Below, piece after piece: positions 32,593-33,783 of a stretch of DNA of 33,783 nt (its first letter is position 1; each line of letters starts with the position of its first letter). Source of the DNA: Alphaproteobacteria bacterium (GTDB taxonomy: Bacteria; Pseudomonadota; Alphaproteobacteria; Rickettsiales; VGDC01); contig JAKUPQ010000021.1 in NCBI GenBank assembly GCA_022450665.1, positions 1 to 33,783 on the forward strand, written 5' to 3'. A model generated the notes under the pieces. It was not told the origin of the DNA and searched no databases. It saw only the letters and a list, made by a program, of their open reading frames with translations. The translations under genes and the position numbers were made by a program.

Positions 32593-33783
32593 TTAATGTC
32601 CAAGGAAAAAGTTTTTTAACACCACACCAACGGTTATCAGCAATGTAGAATATGCCGTGATGAGCGCCAGAATAATGCCGCCCTGCTCTGCTTTATATTG
32701 CAGGCGTTTTTTGTTTTCCAACTGAGAAATTTGTTTGGCATTTTTTGTGAAACGTCGTACCGCCTTTTGAAACCCATCAATATCCTCTGCCACCGTTGCC
32801 GGATCCATAATGCAATCGAATATTTTTTCTAATTCGCCACTTTTCGCTGCAGATTTAAGAGAGCTACGTATATTTTTGCGAATAGAACGACTATGATAAT
32901 TATCTACCAACGGAACAATACGTAAGGCCGCCCAACTAGACAATCCTTTGAGACGGGGTCTGCCTGCCTTGCGCTGCGCTTGTGCAAGCATATAAATAAT
33001 GAGCAATTGCGGGTTTTGCGCCAATGCTGGAATACGCTTGATTTCCGCAAGCTTAATCTCTTTATTTACTTCCAGCCGCATTGCCATAAATGCTGCAATA
33101 TGCCTGTCCAGATATTCAAAATTCTGATTATTCCTTATTCCAAGCCTATCCAAAGCATGGAGCATTTCTTCGGCAGTCAAAACATTCTCTTTTGCTAATA
33201 AGGGGCTTTGGCATGGCAGTGTAGGGTTAAGCTCATACAACACACGTTCTATACCAAATCCCATGGCCTGAATGCGCAAAAACTTGCTGCAATTTTGCAT
33301 TCTATACAATAAATTCCCATAACGTATGGCTTTGGCGCCATCAAGCAAATCATTGAGATAGTTATGAAAATTATAATCCAACACCTCCACGCATGATTGA
33401 ATAGATTTTTGATCGCGCTCGCGCATGGAATCCGCAATAATTATTCCAAGCCCATCAACAAAACTGGATATATTGTTATAGCGCACCGGCCCTTCCGGAT
33501 CTAAAAGGCAAATGCTGCGCGCTACCAGTTCATTATTGGCTTTTTCACTATTACTTTGAATGCCGCCGGTTTTTTCCATTACCTTACGAATATCCTGCGC
33601 CATTTCATTTTTGTGTAAACTCACCTCTACCCAGCGGCTAAGGTGGTTGCTGCGTAATGCGGGTTTTGCATCTTCCCAATGCTGTGAGAAGCTATGCGCC
33701 AAGGCACGACGGTTAAAATAATCTTCGTTCATAAAAGGAAACGGACGCTGCCCTTCGCGTAAAACCGATGGGGTAAGCAAATT
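32593..33783 (-). CDS. Unrecognised helical protein with C-terminal membrane anchor, probably cut at the right edge
   Basis: The frame is open to the window end. Candidate starts are a TTG at 33780 and an ATG at 33732 (MNEDYFNRRALAHSF), neither with a clear ribosome site, so the true start may lie outside. The 395 visible residues are mostly alpha-helical and polar, with repeated leucine-rich stretches such as EEMLHALDRLGI and LLIIYMLAQAQRKAG. A single C-terminal hydrophobic helix (GIILALITAYSTLLITVGVVL) would anchor it in the inner membrane. No family is recognised. It precedes the small membrane protein gene by 6 bases. Confidence 0.55.
   Translation of the reverse strand, partial: NLLTPSVLREGQRPFPFMNEDYFNRRALAHSFSQHWEDAKPALRSNHLSRWVEVSLHKNEMAQDIRKVMEKTGGIQSNSEKANNELVARSICLLDPEGPVRYNNISSFVDGLGIIIADSMRERDQKSIQSCVEVLDYNFHNYLNDLLDGAKAIRYGNLLYRMQNCSKFLRIQAMGFGIERVLYELNPTLPCQSPLLAKENVLTAEEMLHALDRLGIRNNQNFEYLDRHIAAFMAMRLEVNKEIKLAEIKRIPALAQNPQLLIIYMLAQAQRKAGRPRLKGLSSWAALRIVPLVDNYHSRSIRKNIRSSLKSAAKSGELEKIFDCIMDPATVAEDIDGFQKAVRRFTKNAKQISQLENKKRLQYKAEQGGIILALITAYSTLLITVGVVLKNFFLGH

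Noticed and set aside
1-33783. tRNA genes, CRISPR arrays, insertion sequences
   Set aside because: I saw no T-loop pattern in a cloverleaf context, no regularly spaced repeats and no transposase-like frame.

Overview
The window looks like a chromosomal segment of a motile, Gram-negative alphaproteobacterium. The main evidence is the flagellar run flgB-flgC-fliE-fliQ-fliR-flhB followed directly by a CckA-type hybrid kinase, which carries the CckA phospho-acceptor signature GGVAHDFNN. A tsaE-amgK-murU operon of the kind seen in alphaproteobacteria and pseudomonads supports this. VirB8 and VirB9 homologues, a giant cell-wall hydrolase and moderate GC would suit a Micavibrio-like or Rickettsiales-like host-associated or predatory lineage, but that placement is inference only.

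Layout. Bases 1-9528 hold mixed accessory genes: a phospholipase-D-type lipoprotein (cut by the left edge), succinate-semialdehyde dehydrogenase, a stand-alone GAF protein, a FliB-type lysine N-methylase, a CPA1 antiporter without a regulatory domain, and an iron-uptake pair (cupredoxin plus FTR1 permease) behind a strong Fur-box match. A leftward four-gene unit follows: virB8, virB9, a DUF3592-like protein and a LemA-like protein. Across a 348-base divergent spacer, which holds a perfect 29-bp tandem duplication, lies a secreted protein of about 1758 residues. It carries a lytic transglycosylase domain, two intact and one degenerate M23 peptidase domains and a possible cysteine-peptidase-like end. 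A small secreted cysteine-containing protein follows it.

Bases 15647-17965 are the leftward tsaE-amgK-murU operon (tRNA t6A modification and cell-wall sugar recycling). Bases 18069-23134 are a rightward stator-like unit of two overlapping MotB-like genes, one lacking the proton-carrying aspartate, and a large periplasmic TPR protein. Bases 23144-25567 are a leftward flagellar export and regulation unit: csrA, an FlhB C-domain homologue, a probable export chaperone, fliO, fliP and a small Met/Gln/Arg-rich secreted protein. Bases 25834-29264 are the rightward rod and export genes. Bases 29339-32030 encode CckA in two pieces broken at an A6 run. The right end has two unrecognised leftward membrane-protein genes.

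Taken together, this is a motility and cell-cycle locus (flagellar export gate, rod, stator, CckA) beside a cell-wall and secretion locus (T4SS parts plus a multi-domain peptidoglycan hydrolase). The most informative oddities are the Asp-to-Ser MotB paralogue, the giant hydrolase next to virB8/virB9, and two sites (cupredoxin start and CckA junction) where one base decides whether a gene is intact. No tRNA, rRNA, CRISPR array or insertion sequence was seen.
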